42,125 nt of DNA from Thermincola sp. GTDB taxonomy: Bacteria; Bacillota; Thermincolia; Thermincolales; UBA2595. The stretch lies in the NCBI GenBank assembly GCA_022735835.1, contig DYZU01000081.1:1-42125 (forward strand), given 5' to 3'. Numbering within the stretch: the stretch's first letter is position 1; the number at the start of each line of letters is the position of its first letter. Shown piece by piece: positions 25,910 to 35,025 of the stretch. A program made the translations under genes and the position numbers. Under the pieces are notes generated by a model. The model was given only the letters and a program-made list of their open reading frames with translations, made no database searches and was not told the origin of the DNA.

Positions 25910-26526
25910 TAGCCTTTCACCCCTATTGCCTCCAGGATTTTTTCCAGAGACCCCGCTTCAGGCAGGAGAAAAAAATGTCCGGTTACATTCTCTTCAAACT
26001 CGGTGAAAATCGTTTCCATCAGAAGGGCCTGGTCTCCGGCGATTCCGATCTGGGCCAAAACCGCGTTTAAGATGGCGCCGGCCATGTCAATAGCCAGGGC
26101 AGGAACAGATGGGATGAACTTGAGGTTTGTAAAGCTGGCCAAAGAATTGAGATAGGCTCCGGCTACGATATTAACAACTTCTGTCAGGGCAGATCTGCCA
26201 TAATAGTCGATTTCTTCGTCATCTTGGTAATTGCGCCCCAATAGATTGCCTGCCAAAATCTTTGCACTTTCTATCGGGAACATGAACAGCATGTTACAGG
26301 GAGCAGGTCCCTTTACTGTCGTAAAGATGCCGGCAACAAGCCTTTCCGGCCCGCCTACCACCTCGGGCACCTGTGCAAACGGTAATATTCTAATGGCCGG
26401 AACGGTCATGCCGATCTTTTTATTGATCATCTGCGATAGCGCAGTGGCGCCGTTCCCTGCCCCGATAGTACCTATTTCCCTAAAAGCATCCAGCTGAAAT
26501 TCCGAAATATTTTCATACAGAGGCAT
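25909..26526 (-). CDS. cheC: CheY-P phosphatase CheC
   Basis: A 205-residue CheC of the CheC/CheX/FliY family. Family members carry two ExxN phosphatase sites. The second site is intact (LTEVVNIVAGAYLNSL, E-V-V-N), but the first reads FREIGTIGAGN, so the usual Asn is Thr (E17, T20). In Bacillus the second site matters more, so activity is probably kept. CheD, its regulator, starts on the cheC stop codon. ATG 26526 has AAAGGAG upstream. Length matches Bacillus CheC. Confidence 0.95.
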   Translation of the reverse strand: MPLYENISEFQLDAFREIGTIGAGNGATALSQMINKKIGMTVPAIRILPFAQVPEVVGGPERLVAGIFTTVKGPAPCNMLFMFPIESAKILAGNLLGRNYQDDEEIDYYGRSALTEVVNIVAGAYLNSLASFTNLKFIPSVPALAIDMAGAILNAVLAQIGIAGDQALLMETIFTEFEENVTGHFFLLPEAGSLEKILEAIGVKG

Positions 26527-26565
26527 CCGGGCATCTCCTTTCTGTAAAACCTCAACCTGTCAACC

Positions 26566-27003
26566 TCAACTTTCCGGCCTAATTTCGAAAATATTATCCA
26601 AATTAAGTATTATCAGCAGACGGTTTCCCAGTTTCCCTATTCCGGTGAAAAAGTCAGTATTTACATTGGAAGAACACGAAGGCGGTTGTTCGATATTTTC
26701 CCGGGGAATCCTGATTACTTCGGATACACTGTCTACCAGCATTCCCACCAGGGCCCCGTTACAATTAATGATCACAATTCTGGCAGTTTCATCGGGTGTT
26801 TTTTCCGGCAGGCCAAACCTCTTCCTGACATCCATAACCGGAATTACCATCCCTCTCAGGTTAATTACCCCCGATATATACGGGGAAGAGTGAGGTACAC
26901 GGGTAATATCCAACAGCCTGATTATTTCCTGAACACTTCTGATGTCTATGGCGTATTCTTCGTTCTCCACGGTACAAGCTACCAATTGGATGTCGTTTTC
27001 CAT
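26566..27003 (-). CDS. cheW: Chemotaxis adaptor CheW
   Basis: A 145-residue single-domain CheW linking receptors to CheA. Features: VACTVENEEYAIDIRSVQEIIRLLDITRVPHSSPYISGVINLRGMVIPVMDVRKRFGL, with the conserved NLRG turn, followed by MLVDSVSEVIRI. No receiver domain is attached, so it is CheW and not CheV. ATG 27003 has AAAGGGGGCAGGG upstream. It is 14 nt after cheA. Confidence 0.97.
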   Translation of the reverse strand: MENDIQLVACTVENEEYAIDIRSVQEIIRLLDITRVPHSSPYISGVINLRGMVIPVMDVRKRFGLPEKTPDETARIVIINCNGALVGMLVDSVSEVIRIPRENIEQPPSCSSNVNTDFFTGIGKLGNRLLIILNLDNIFEIRPES

Positions 27004-27017
27004 TACCCTGCCCCCTT

Positions 27018-29114
27018 TTAAAACAGACTGGCAACATCAATAATCAAGGATACCTGTCCGTTTCCGAGAATTGTGGCGCCGGCTATAACCGGAATGTTGC
27101 CAAGTATTTTCCCCAGAGGTTTGATAACGATTTCCTGTTGGCCGATTAACGTATCAACAATTAACCCTACCCTTTTTTCTCCTTTTCTGACCACAACAAT
27201 ATTGATTTCTTCTTCTTTCGGAATATTTGCCCGGGGCACTTGCAGTACTTCATTAAGTCTGATCAAAGGCAAAACGTCACCGCGAATAAGGATGACTTCC
27301 TGTTCCTGGATTTTGTTGATCTGTGCAGGCAAAACACTGGTTGTTTCAGCAATGAAACTTAAAGGAATGGCATAAGTTTCCTTTTCTATCAGGACCAGCA
27401 GCGCCTGAATAATAGCCAGGGTAAGCGGCAGCTGAATCTTAAATTTTGTGCCCGTCCCAGGGGTGCTTTCCACGTGGAGACTGCCGCTTAAGGACTCAAT
27501 TTTATTTTTGACGGCATCCAGGCCAACCCCGCGCCCGGAAAGGTCGGTCACTTTTTCGGCGGTACTGAACCCGGGCAGCAGAATCAGTCGCAGGAGCGAT
27601 GACTGGTCAAGTTCGTCAGCTTCTTCGGAGAGGATCAGCCCTTTTTCAACAGCTTTGTGTTTGATTTTGTCCAAATCCAGCCCTCTTCCGTCGTCTTCCA
27701 CTTCAATTACCACATTATTTCCCTCATGACGGGCAGACAAGACGACTGTGCCGTGCTCTTTTTTACCGGCCGCCACCCTTACCGCCGGTTCTTCAATGCC
27801 GTGGTCAATGGAATTTCTTAAAAGGTGGACTAAAGGATCACCGATTTCGTCTATGACAGTCCGGTCAAGCTCGGTTTCCTTCCCTTCAATGATCAGGTCT
27901 ATTTCTTTGCCCAAGTCGCGGGCCAAATCTCTGACCATCCTGGGAAACCGGCTGAAAACATTATCGATGGGAACCATCCGGACTCTCATGACAACATTTT
28001 GTAAATCCGAGGTTATTCTGTCCATCTGTTCTAAGGTCTCACTGAGTTCAGGCAGTTGGAAGGAACGGCCGATCTGTTCAAGCCGGGTTTTATTTATGAC
28101 TAACTCCCCCACCAGGTTCATCAGGCTGTCCAGTCTTGCCGCATCTACCCGCACGGTTTGACTCTTTCTCGGTTTTGATACAACCGGGGAATGGATATTT
28201 TGGCGGTCATCGGGCCTTACATCTGTAACAGTCTTAACCGGTTCCCCGGTTGCCGCAACTTCCTCCCTGTTCCCCTCAGTTTCCAGGGCAGCAGTCTCCT
28301 GTAAAGCAGTTCCCTGTAAAGATTTAAACGCACCGGTAATCAGCTTGATCTCCGGCTCAGTCACTTCGGTAATGGAAACCAGCCCTTTTCTGAGCGTTTC
28401 CTCAGGTTCTCTCGATATTACAATAAGATCAAAACTGGTTTCAAACTTTTCTTCTTCTATGTCCTGAACAGATGGGATGCTCTTAACAATTTCACCGATT
28501 TCTTCCATATTTTTAAACACCATAAAAGCCCGAGCCGATTTCATAATACACCTTGGGTCTATATTGACAACCAGGTGATAACATTGAAATCCCTGGTCCA
28601 CCGCTTGCTTGATCAGGTTCTTCTCATACTCATTAAATTCAACTGTGGTAACTACGGCAGCTTGACTCCGGGCTGCCCCGCTTTCTTCTGCCAGGGTATC
28701 AGTAGCTGAGCCGGAACCCGGCGCTTCCGGGGAAGCGCTTAACCCTCCCGCTTTAAGTTCTGCCAGCAAGTCATTAATGGCCAGACCGCCGCTTCCCCCG
28801 TTAGCAATATCGGTAACCATGCTGTCCAAAGCGTCAACACATTTAAAAAGCAAGTCTACAATTCCGGGAGAGGTTTTTATTTCGTCATTCCTGAGTTTAT
28901 GTAAAATATTCTCCATGTCATGGGTCAGTTCGGCAATCCGGCTGAATCCCATGGTGGCAGACATACCTTTTAACGTATGCGCCGACCGGAAAATTTCATC
29001 CAGAATAGATTTATTATCCGGAGAACTTTCCAAATCCAGGAGCGCTTCATTGAGCTTCTGCAAATGCTCCCTGGATTCTTCCAAAAACATGCTCAAATAT
29101 TGAGTCATATCCAC
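27018..29114 (-). CDS. cheA: Chemotaxis histidine kinase CheA
   Basis: A 698-residue CheA with all five domains: P1 HPt (RSAHTLKGMSATMGF, phospho-His46), P2 CheY/CheB-docking (about 155-255), a linker, P3 dimerisation (VRVDAARLDSLMNLVGELVINKTRLEQI, about 320-385), P4 ATPase (HLLRNSIDHGIE, VEDDGRGLD, GRGVGLDAVK, GTGTKF) and P5 CheW-like (about 560-698). GTG 29114 is 7 nt after GGAGGT; the in-frame GTG at 29123 overlaps that ribosome site. It passes phosphate to CheY and CheB, both encoded in this operon. Confidence 0.97.
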   Translation of the reverse strand: MDMTQYLSMFLEESREHLQKLNEALLDLESSPDNKSILDEIFRSAHTLKGMSATMGFSRIAELTHDMENILHKLRNDEIKTSPGIVDLLFKCVDALDSMVTDIANGGSGGLAINDLLAELKAGGLSASPEAPGSGSATDTLAEESGAARSQAAVVTTVEFNEYEKNLIKQAVDQGFQCYHLVVNIDPRCIMKSARAFMVFKNMEEIGEIVKSIPSVQDIEEEKFETSFDLIVISREPEETLRKGLVSITEVTEPEIKLITGAFKSLQGTALQETAALETEGNREEVAATGEPVKTVTDVRPDDRQNIHSPVVSKPRKSQTVRVDAARLDSLMNLVGELVINKTRLEQIGRSFQLPELSETLEQMDRITSDLQNVVMRVRMVPIDNVFSRFPRMVRDLARDLGKEIDLIIEGKETELDRTVIDEIGDPLVHLLRNSIDHGIEEPAVRVAAGKKEHGTVVLSARHEGNNVVIEVEDDGRGLDLDKIKHKAVEKGLILSEEADELDQSSLLRLILLPGFSTAEKVTDLSGRGVGLDAVKNKIESLSGSLHVESTPGTGTKFKIQLPLTLAIIQALLVLIEKETYAIPLSFIAETTSVLPAQINKIQEQEVILIRGDVLPLIRLNEVLQVPRANIPKEEEINIVVVRKGEKRVGLIVDTLIGQQEIVIKPLGKILGNIPVIAGATILGNGQVSLIIDVASLF

Positions 29115-29145
29115 GGTCTTCACCTCCGGCGGGTATTTTTGCTGC

Positions 29146-30198
29146 TTATAAATTGGTTATGATTTCATGGGAAATCTGGTGTAAGGGTACAACCTTATCA
29201 ACACAGTTGTTTTCAAGGGCGGCTCTTGGCATCCCATATACTACACAGGTGGATTCGTCTTCCGCTATGGTGTACCCGTTGGCAGCCCGAATCTTTTTAA
29301 GCCCGGTCACACCGTCCTGCCCCATCCCGGTTAACAGCACTCCCGTTACAGGAATATCGCATTCTACCAGGGACTCCATCATTTTGTCGATGGACGGGCG
29401 CAGCCCCTGAACCGGCGGTTCATCGCTCAGCCTCACATAAAAGCGGTCACCGGCCCGTTTAACTATCATGTGTTTGTCCCCGGGGGATATCAATACCCGG
29501 CCGACAACCAGTTCATCACCGTCCTGGGCTTCTGATACGGTCAGCTGAGAAATATTGTTCAATCTATCCGCCAGGGACTTTGTAAAGCCCTGCGGCATAT
29601 GCTGGACAACGGCAAAAGCTGCCGGAACATCTCCCGGTATAGTGGACAATACGGTTTGTAAAGCCCTGGGCCCTCCTGTCGACGTTCCGATGGCTACAAT
29701 CCGGCGAAGAGGTACGCCATTATTCAAAGAAACCGGCAAGTTGGTTATATTGCCAACCCTTTTGTCCATCGCGGTCAGTCTGGTCAGTCTATGGTAACAT
29801 TGGGCTGCCATCTTCACCTTCACTATAATTTCATCCTGGATTTTGTCCAGGTCCAGCGAGATATTGCCGGAAGGCTTGGCTATAAAGTCAACGGCCCCCA
29901 GCTCCAAAGCCTTTACCGTAGCGTCAGCTCCTATCTTGGTCCGGTTGCTGAGCATAACTACAGGCGTCGGGCATGCCCGCATAATTGTTTTTAACGCCGT
30001 AAGCCCATCCATTTCCGGCATCTCTATATCCATAGTAACGACATCCGGTCTTAACGTCCTGACCTTTTCCACGGCATCTGCGCCGTTGACGGCCGTTGCT
30101 ATCACCTGCAGGTCCTTATCTGAATGAATAAGGTCGCTGATAAATTTTCTCATGAACGAGGAATCATCCACCACCAGAACCCGGTACTTCGTGTGCAC
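29146..30198 (-). CDS. cheB: Receptor methylesterase CheB
   Basis: A 350-residue response regulator esterase. The receiver domain has DD11-12, phospho-acceptor Asp57 (TMDIEMPEMDG) and Lys108. The C-terminal esterase has the catalytic triad Ser173 (GTSTGGP), His200 (VVQHMPQGFT) and Asp295 (TGMGQDGVTG). GTG 30198 has GAGGTGGT upstream. CheR, the opposing methyltransferase, is not in the window. It lies between the PilZ gene and cheA. Confidence 0.97.
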   Translation of the reverse strand: MHTKYRVLVVDDSSFMRKFISDLIHSDKDLQVIATAVNGADAVEKVRTLRPDVVTMDIEMPEMDGLTALKTIMRACPTPVVMLSNRTKIGADATVKALELGAVDFIAKPSGNISLDLDKIQDEIIVKVKMAAQCYHRLTRLTAMDKRVGNITNLPVSLNNGVPLRRIVAIGTSTGGPRALQTVLSTIPGDVPAAFAVVQHMPQGFTKSLADRLNNISQLTVSEAQDGDELVVGRVLISPGDKHMIVKRAGDRFYVRLSDEPPVQGLRPSIDKMMESLVECDIPVTGVLLTGMGQDGVTGLKKIRAANGYTIAEDESTCVVYGMPRAALENNCVDKVVPLHQISHEIITNL

Positions 30199-30227
30199 CC
30201 GCTACCACCTCTTGTATCTGCAGCTTC

Positions 30228-30884
30228 TTATAACAGACCCTTCCGGCGCAGCTCCCTTTGCCGGTTAAAAATGAACCGGATTATTTTATCTCTTTCCGTT
30301 TCTTCAATTATGATAAACTCAAATCCGACCGAATACCTGTTCCTGGATTTGGGTGGGTTTTCCATAATTCTGACAATACGGCCGATGGCTCTGACCGTTT
30401 CATGTTCGTTTAGACAAATAACTGCTTCCAGAACGTCTCCCATTTGCAGAAGAGTGTTCCCTTCGAACATCATCCCGCCACCGCTGATATCCACCGTAGT
30501 AGCAGAAAATGTTTCCCCACTGGGGATGAATTTATCATCAAGTCTGGTTAAATTTACAGTCAATCTTGTATCTAACCTGACAAAATTGCGTCTTTGAATC
30601 CTTTTTGAATCAATGGGTTTGTTAAGTAATAGAATAGACGGGTTACTTAAATTCTGGGAAAGAACTTCGGCAGAAAAAGTGTAAACAGCAACGTTGTCGG
30701 TATAAATCACCTTGACCACCGTTCCGGGCCGAACCGGGATTATTGCGCCGCCTTTCATCGGCGAAGCCACTACCAGCCTGTCATCTCCCACATGCTCAAC
30801 CCTGCTCCGGTAGATGCTCAATTCAGAGCCCGGCAGCTCGATCTCAACAGGTTGATTCTCTTTTAACGGTTCAAATGCCCCCAT
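30228..30884 (-). CDS. PilZ-domain flagellar brake protein (YcgR-like)
   Basis: A 218-residue two-domain protein: an N-terminal YcgR-type beta-barrel (about 1-90) and a C-terminal PilZ domain. The c-di-GMP-binding motifs are complete: RRNFVR (98-103) and DISGGG (132-137). This predicts c-di-GMP control of motility, probably by acting at the motor as YcgR/YpfA/DgrA do in other bacteria. ATG 30884 has AAGGAGG upstream. It lies between flhG and cheB, an insertion relative to Bacillus, where the ypfA homologue is elsewhere. Confidence 0.92.
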   Translation of the reverse strand: MGAFEPLKENQPVEIELPGSELSIYRSRVEHVGDDRLVVASPMKGGAIIPVRPGTVVKVIYTDNVAVYTFSAEVLSQNLSNPSILLLNKPIDSKRIQRRNFVRLDTRLTVNLTRLDDKFIPSGETFSATTVDISGGGMMFEGNTLLQMGDVLEAVICLNEHETVRAIGRIVRIMENPPKSRNRYSVGFEFIIIEETERDKIIRFIFNRQRELRRKGLL

Positions 30885-30911
30885 AGTTTCCCTCCTTGGG
30901 ATCTCATCCTG

Positions 30912-31796
30912 TTATCCAAACAGTTTGGCTATTCTGCCAAAAAACGCCCTGACACCGCTGGGCTCGTGACAGTGTTCCTGGTCTACCATCTGAGCCGCCA
31001 GTCGTTGAATGCATTCAGCAGCAGGAGATCTGGGATACTTCAACAAGAAAGGCTCCTGATGCTTGACAGCTTTTGTCACAACCGGATCGTCGAAAATAAA
31101 CCCCAGATGCCCGATGTTTAATTTAAGAAACTTCTCAGCCACAACCGACAGTTTACTGGCAGTAATATCAGCTTCCTGCTTGCTCTCAACCCTGTTCACC
31201 ACCAGGTGTATAACACCGTGTTTCCTTTTGGAAGTCATCGCCTTCACCAGACCGTACGCGTCCGTTATAGCGGTGGGTTCGGGAGTGGTGATGACAATCA
31301 CTTCATCAGCCGCCAAAACGAAGCTCAACACATTTCTGGAAAGCCCGGCGGCAGTATCGATAATCAGGATATCAGCCATGCCTTCAAGTTGTTCAAGTTT
31401 ACTGATAAACTGTTCCACCTGCCACCGTCTCAGGTTTGCCAGTTCCTGAATCCCGGAACCGCCGGCCACGATCAGTAGCCCCTGCGGTCCGGTAGTGATA
31501 ATCTCCTGGATAGTTTTTTCGCCTTTGAGCACATGGTAGAGATTATAAGGAGGATTGATCCCCAGCACTACATCGATGTTAGCCAGGCCCAAATCAGCAT
31601 CAAGAATCATGACTCTCTGGCCTAACGCGCTCAGTGCCAGGGCAAAGTTGATGGTGAAATTGGTCTTCCCTACCCCGCCTTTGCCGCTGGTAACCGCGAT
31701 AATGCGTGTTTTTTTCTGGGCATTCTTAATTTCACATTCTACCTGGTGCTTAAGAGTTCTTGCCAATACGCGTAGTCTTTCCGCCTGGTCACGCAC
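30912..31796 (-). CDS. flhG: Flagellar number regulator FlhG (MinD-like ATPase)
   Basis: A 294-residue MinD/ParA-type ATPase (YlxH/FleN). The deviant Walker A is TSGKGGVGKTN (37-47), followed by ILDADLGLANIDVVLGI and LIIDTAAGLS (Walker B). The N-terminus (QAERLRVLARTL) fits the DQAxxLR motif that activates FlhF's GTPase. It controls flagellar number or placement and helps C-ring assembly. GTG 31796 has AAGGGAGAG upstream and is only 2 nt after flhF. Confidence 0.96.
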   Translation of the reverse strand: MRDQAERLRVLARTLKHQVECEIKNAQKKTRIIAVTSGKGGVGKTNFTINFALALSALGQRVMILDADLGLANIDVVLGINPPYNLYHVLKGEKTIQEIITTGPQGLLIVAGGSGIQELANLRRWQVEQFISKLEQLEGMADILIIDTAAGLSRNVLSFVLAADEVIVITTPEPTAITDAYGLVKAMTSKRKHGVIHLVVNRVESKQEADITASKLSVVAEKFLKLNIGHLGFIFDDPVVTKAVKHQEPFLLKYPRSPAAECIQRLAAQMVDQEHCHEPSGVRAFFGRIAKLFG

Positions 31797-31798
31797 GG

Positions 31799-32947
31799 CT
31801 ATCTCTCCCTTGTAATCATCTTAACGATTTTTACCGGGTCCGCTATCTCGATGTCGTCAGGGACATTCTGCCCAACCGTCACATATGAGAGGCACTTTTG
31901 CGTCTTAGAGACCACGTTCAGAATCGGACCGAAAGTAGAGGTTTCATCCAGCTTGGTGAAAACAAGCCGGGTAATGGGTATGTCCGAATAACTGTCTATA
32001 ATCTCCAGCATATCTTTGTACTTGGTGGTAGCACTTAAAACCAGAAAAATATCGGAGGGTTCGGCGGCATCCAAAAAACTCTTCAACTCAGTCATTTGTT
32101 CGTTATTCTTATGACTGCGCCCGGCCGTATCTATTAAAACCAGGTCTTTGTCAGTGTATCTGGAAATTGCGTTGGCAAGCTCCCGCGGGGTATATACCAC
32201 TTCAACCGGAATCCCGATTATTTCCCCATAGGTTTTTAGTTGTTCCACGGCGGCTACCCGGTATGTATCAGCCGTGATCAAAGCAACCTTTTTCTTGTCA
32301 ACGATAGAGAAGGTGGCCGCCATTTTGGCAATAGTGGTTGTTTTCCCTACTCCCGTGGGGCCCACCAGGGCAATAGACTGCTGGTTAAGTCCTTTTCTTT
32401 TGAAGGAAATCGGTCTGGGTTTTTTTAGAAGTTTAAGGATGTGCTGCTCCAGTGAGTTTTTAACCACTTCACAGTCTGAAACATCCTCCTGCGGCAGTTG
32501 TCTTAAGACTTCCTTTATTATTTTTCTGGATAGCTTGTCATCCACCTCATTGTCTATCAGTATTTGATGAAGCCTTTGTAACGGTTTGGGAAGAATCTTC
32601 AGATCCTGGGCAGATTCCATCTGGCTCATCATTTCATTAATCATTGATTTCATTTCCTGAATCTCTTCATGAAGGCCAAGTTTATCTTCCGCTTCTTCGT
32701 CGTCTGACACTGCTGCAAGAGACCGGGGCGGATTCACAGACTCCCCACCGGAAATCGGAGCAGGTGCGGCGGGCGGCACATCTTCCACGGCAGCGGTAAC
32801 CTCAAACATCACCTTGCCGAAGAAGCCAAAAAACCCTCCTTCCTTAAACTTTCTGGTATGTAATATTACGGCATCCTTGCCCATATCCATCTTAACCTTT
32901 ATCATTGCGTCCTGCAGGGTTTCCGCTATATACCTTTTAACCCGCAC
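31799..32947 (-). CDS. flhF: Flagellar SRP-type GTPase FlhF
   Basis: A 382-residue SRP GTPase that marks the flagellar assembly site. The N-terminal B domain (MRVKRYIAETLQDAMIKVKMDMGKDAVILHTRK) is followed by an acidic linker, the N domain and the G domain: GPTGVGKTTT (196-205), DTYRVAAVEQLKTY, LVLIDTAGRS and FTKLDETS. GTG 32947 overlaps the last base of the flhA stop (TAGTG), so translation is probably coupled. Confidence 0.97.
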   Translation of the reverse strand: MRVKRYIAETLQDAMIKVKMDMGKDAVILHTRKFKEGGFFGFFGKVMFEVTAAVEDVPPAAPAPISGGESVNPPRSLAAVSDDEEAEDKLGLHEEIQEMKSMINEMMSQMESAQDLKILPKPLQRLHQILIDNEVDDKLSRKIIKEVLRQLPQEDVSDCEVVKNSLEQHILKLLKKPRPISFKRKGLNQQSIALVGPTGVGKTTTIAKMAATFSIVDKKKVALITADTYRVAAVEQLKTYGEIIGIPVEVVYTPRELANAISRYTDKDLVLIDTAGRSHKNNEQMTELKSFLDAAEPSDIFLVLSATTKYKDMLEIIDSYSDIPITRLVFTKLDETSTFGPILNVVSKTQKCLSYVTVGQNVPDDIEIADPVKIVKMITRER

Positions 32948-35013
32948 TAGATACTCACCACCCCTAACGATTGGACATTTACCTTTCCTGCAAGCTCGTT
33001 ATATGATAGGACCACCAAATTGGGAATCAGCCTTTCGGTCAGCTTCTTAAAATAAATTCTGACTACCGGCGCGCACAGGATGACCGGTTGGTATCCCTTG
33101 GCAGATACCTGTTCCACGTTTGCCGTGAGGCTCTTAAAGATCAGCTGGGTTTTTTCCGGGTCAACAGCCACATATGACCCATACTCGGTGTACTGGATGG
33201 AATCCCTGATGATCTGTTCTACATTGGGGTCGAGGGTAATTACATGCAGAGTATCAGTAGAATCAACATATTGTTTGACAATGTTTCTGGCCAAAGCCTG
33301 CCGCACATATTCTATAAGCATATCAATATCTTTGGTGGCCCGGGCGTGGTCCGCCAGGGATTCCAAAATGCTTACCAGGTCCCTTATAGACACCCGCTCC
33401 TTGAGCAGCCCGGCCAAAACCTTCTGCACCTCACCGACAGTAAGCAACCCGGGAACCAGTTCCTCGACAACAGCCGGGTGGGTCTTTTTAATATGGTCTA
33501 AGAGGTTCTGGACGTCTTGCTTGCCAAGTACCTCATGGGCATGGCTTTTGATAACTTCCGTGAGATGGGTGGCCACCACCGACGATGGGTCAACCACCGT
33601 ATATCCCGCCAGTTCCGCCTGTTCGCGCAAGCCGGCCGGAATCCATTTGGCCGGAAGTCCAAAAGCCGGCTCAACGGTATCTATACCCTGGATCCCGTCT
33701 TCAGTCAGTCCCGAACTCATCGCCAGGTAGTGGTCCAGCATCAGTTCCCCGCCGGCAACCTCTACCCCTTTAATCTTTATAACATAACTGTTGGGCTTTA
33801 ACTGCATATTGTCCCTCATTCTTATGGGTGGCAAAACAATACCAAATTCGAGGGCACACTGGCGGCGGATCATTACCACCCTGTCCAGAAGATCCCCTCC
33901 CTGGTTGACATCTACTAACGGGATCAGGGAATACCCCATTTCTAACTCCAGCACATCCACCTGGATCAGAGAAATAACATTCTCGGGTTTGCGGATTTCC
34001 TCCACCTCTTCGTCCTTCTCTTTTTCCAGCATGGCTGTTTTTTGCTGGTCCTGAACCCTTTTGACAGCATAAGCTGTAACTCCCAAGACGGCGGATAATG
34101 CCAAGAACGGCACGGGCGGCATCCCCAATACGGCCAGCAAAGCCAGGCCGCCTGCCGCAATACCCAGGGCTCGCGGGCGGTTCATCAACTGTGTGCTGAA
34201 TTCCTGGCCCAGATTAACATCAGAAGAAGCGGCCCTTGTTACGGTAATACCTGTAGCAGTTGAGATCAACAGCGCCGGAATCTGGGCCACCAAACCTTCC
34301 CCTACCGTAAGGATTGTATATGTGTTTAACGACTCCAGAACCGTCATTTTTCTCTGCAAGATTCCGATGACAAAGCCGCCTATGATATTGATCAGCACTA
34401 TTACTATGGCTGCGATGGCGTCACCTTTGATGAACTTGGAGGCGCCGTCCATAGCCCCGTAAAAATCTGCTTCACTTTGGATTCTCCGGCGTCTTTCCAT
34501 TGCTTCCTTTTCGGTAATCAGGCCAGCGTTTAAATCGGCATCTATACTCATCTGCTTTCCCGGCATGGCGTCCAGGGTGAACCTGGCAGCCACTTCGGAT
34601 ACCCGTTCGGCGCCTCTGGTAATGACTATGAACTGAATGACCACCAGGATTAAGAAAATAATAAAGCCGACAACAGGGTTTCCTCCCAGGACAAACAACC
34701 CAAATTTTTCAATGATTTGCCCGGCAAATCCGTTCAGCAAAATCAGTCTGGTGGAACTGACGTTTAAGGACAGCCTGAATAATGTCATCACCAGCAATAA
34801 CGAAGGAAATGAAGAAAACTGGAGAGGCTCATTGTTATACATACTGACCAGCAGGATTATTAAGGAAAAAGTGATATTTACCGTCAGGAGAAAGTCAAGC
34901 AACATGGTAGGAACGGGAATGACCATCATTACAACCATTCCGATAACCGCTGCAGCCACAACTATGTCACTGTGTTTATACCATCTCCAGGTAGCAACCT
35001 GTTCTGACACCAT
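32947..35013 (-). CDS. flhA: Flagellar export gate protein FlhA
   Basis: A 688-residue export-gate protein: eight hydrophobic segments in the first 320 residues, the cytoplasmic loop signature FTLDAMPGKQMSIDADLNAGLITEKEAMERRRRIQSEADFYGAMDGASKFIKGD, then a C-terminal cytoplasmic domain that docks chaperones and substrates. The length is normal. ATG 35013 has GAGGAGG upstream. It uses the proton-motive force with FlhB and FliPQR, all encoded just upstream. Confidence 0.98.
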   Translation of the reverse strand: MVSEQVATWRWYKHSDIVVAAAVIGMVVMMVIPVPTMLLDFLLTVNITFSLIILLVSMYNNEPLQFSSFPSLLLVMTLFRLSLNVSSTRLILLNGFAGQIIEKFGLFVLGGNPVVGFIIFLILVVIQFIVITRGAERVSEVAARFTLDAMPGKQMSIDADLNAGLITEKEAMERRRRIQSEADFYGAMDGASKFIKGDAIAAIVIVLINIIGGFVIGILQRKMTVLESLNTYTILTVGEGLVAQIPALLISTATGITVTRAASSDVNLGQEFSTQLMNRPRALGIAAGGLALLAVLGMPPVPFLALSAVLGVTAYAVKRVQDQQKTAMLEKEKDEEVEEIRKPENVISLIQVDVLELEMGYSLIPLVDVNQGGDLLDRVVMIRRQCALEFGIVLPPIRMRDNMQLKPNSYVIKIKGVEVAGGELMLDHYLAMSSGLTEDGIQGIDTVEPAFGLPAKWIPAGLREQAELAGYTVVDPSSVVATHLTEVIKSHAHEVLGKQDVQNLLDHIKKTHPAVVEELVPGLLTVGEVQKVLAGLLKERVSIRDLVSILESLADHARATKDIDMLIEYVRQALARNIVKQYVDSTDTLHVITLDPNVEQIIRDSIQYTEYGSYVAVDPEKTQLIFKSLTANVEQVSAKGYQPVILCAPVVRIYFKKLTERLIPNLVVLSYNELAGKVNVQSLGVVSI

Positions 35014-35025
35014 GTTTTTCCTCCT

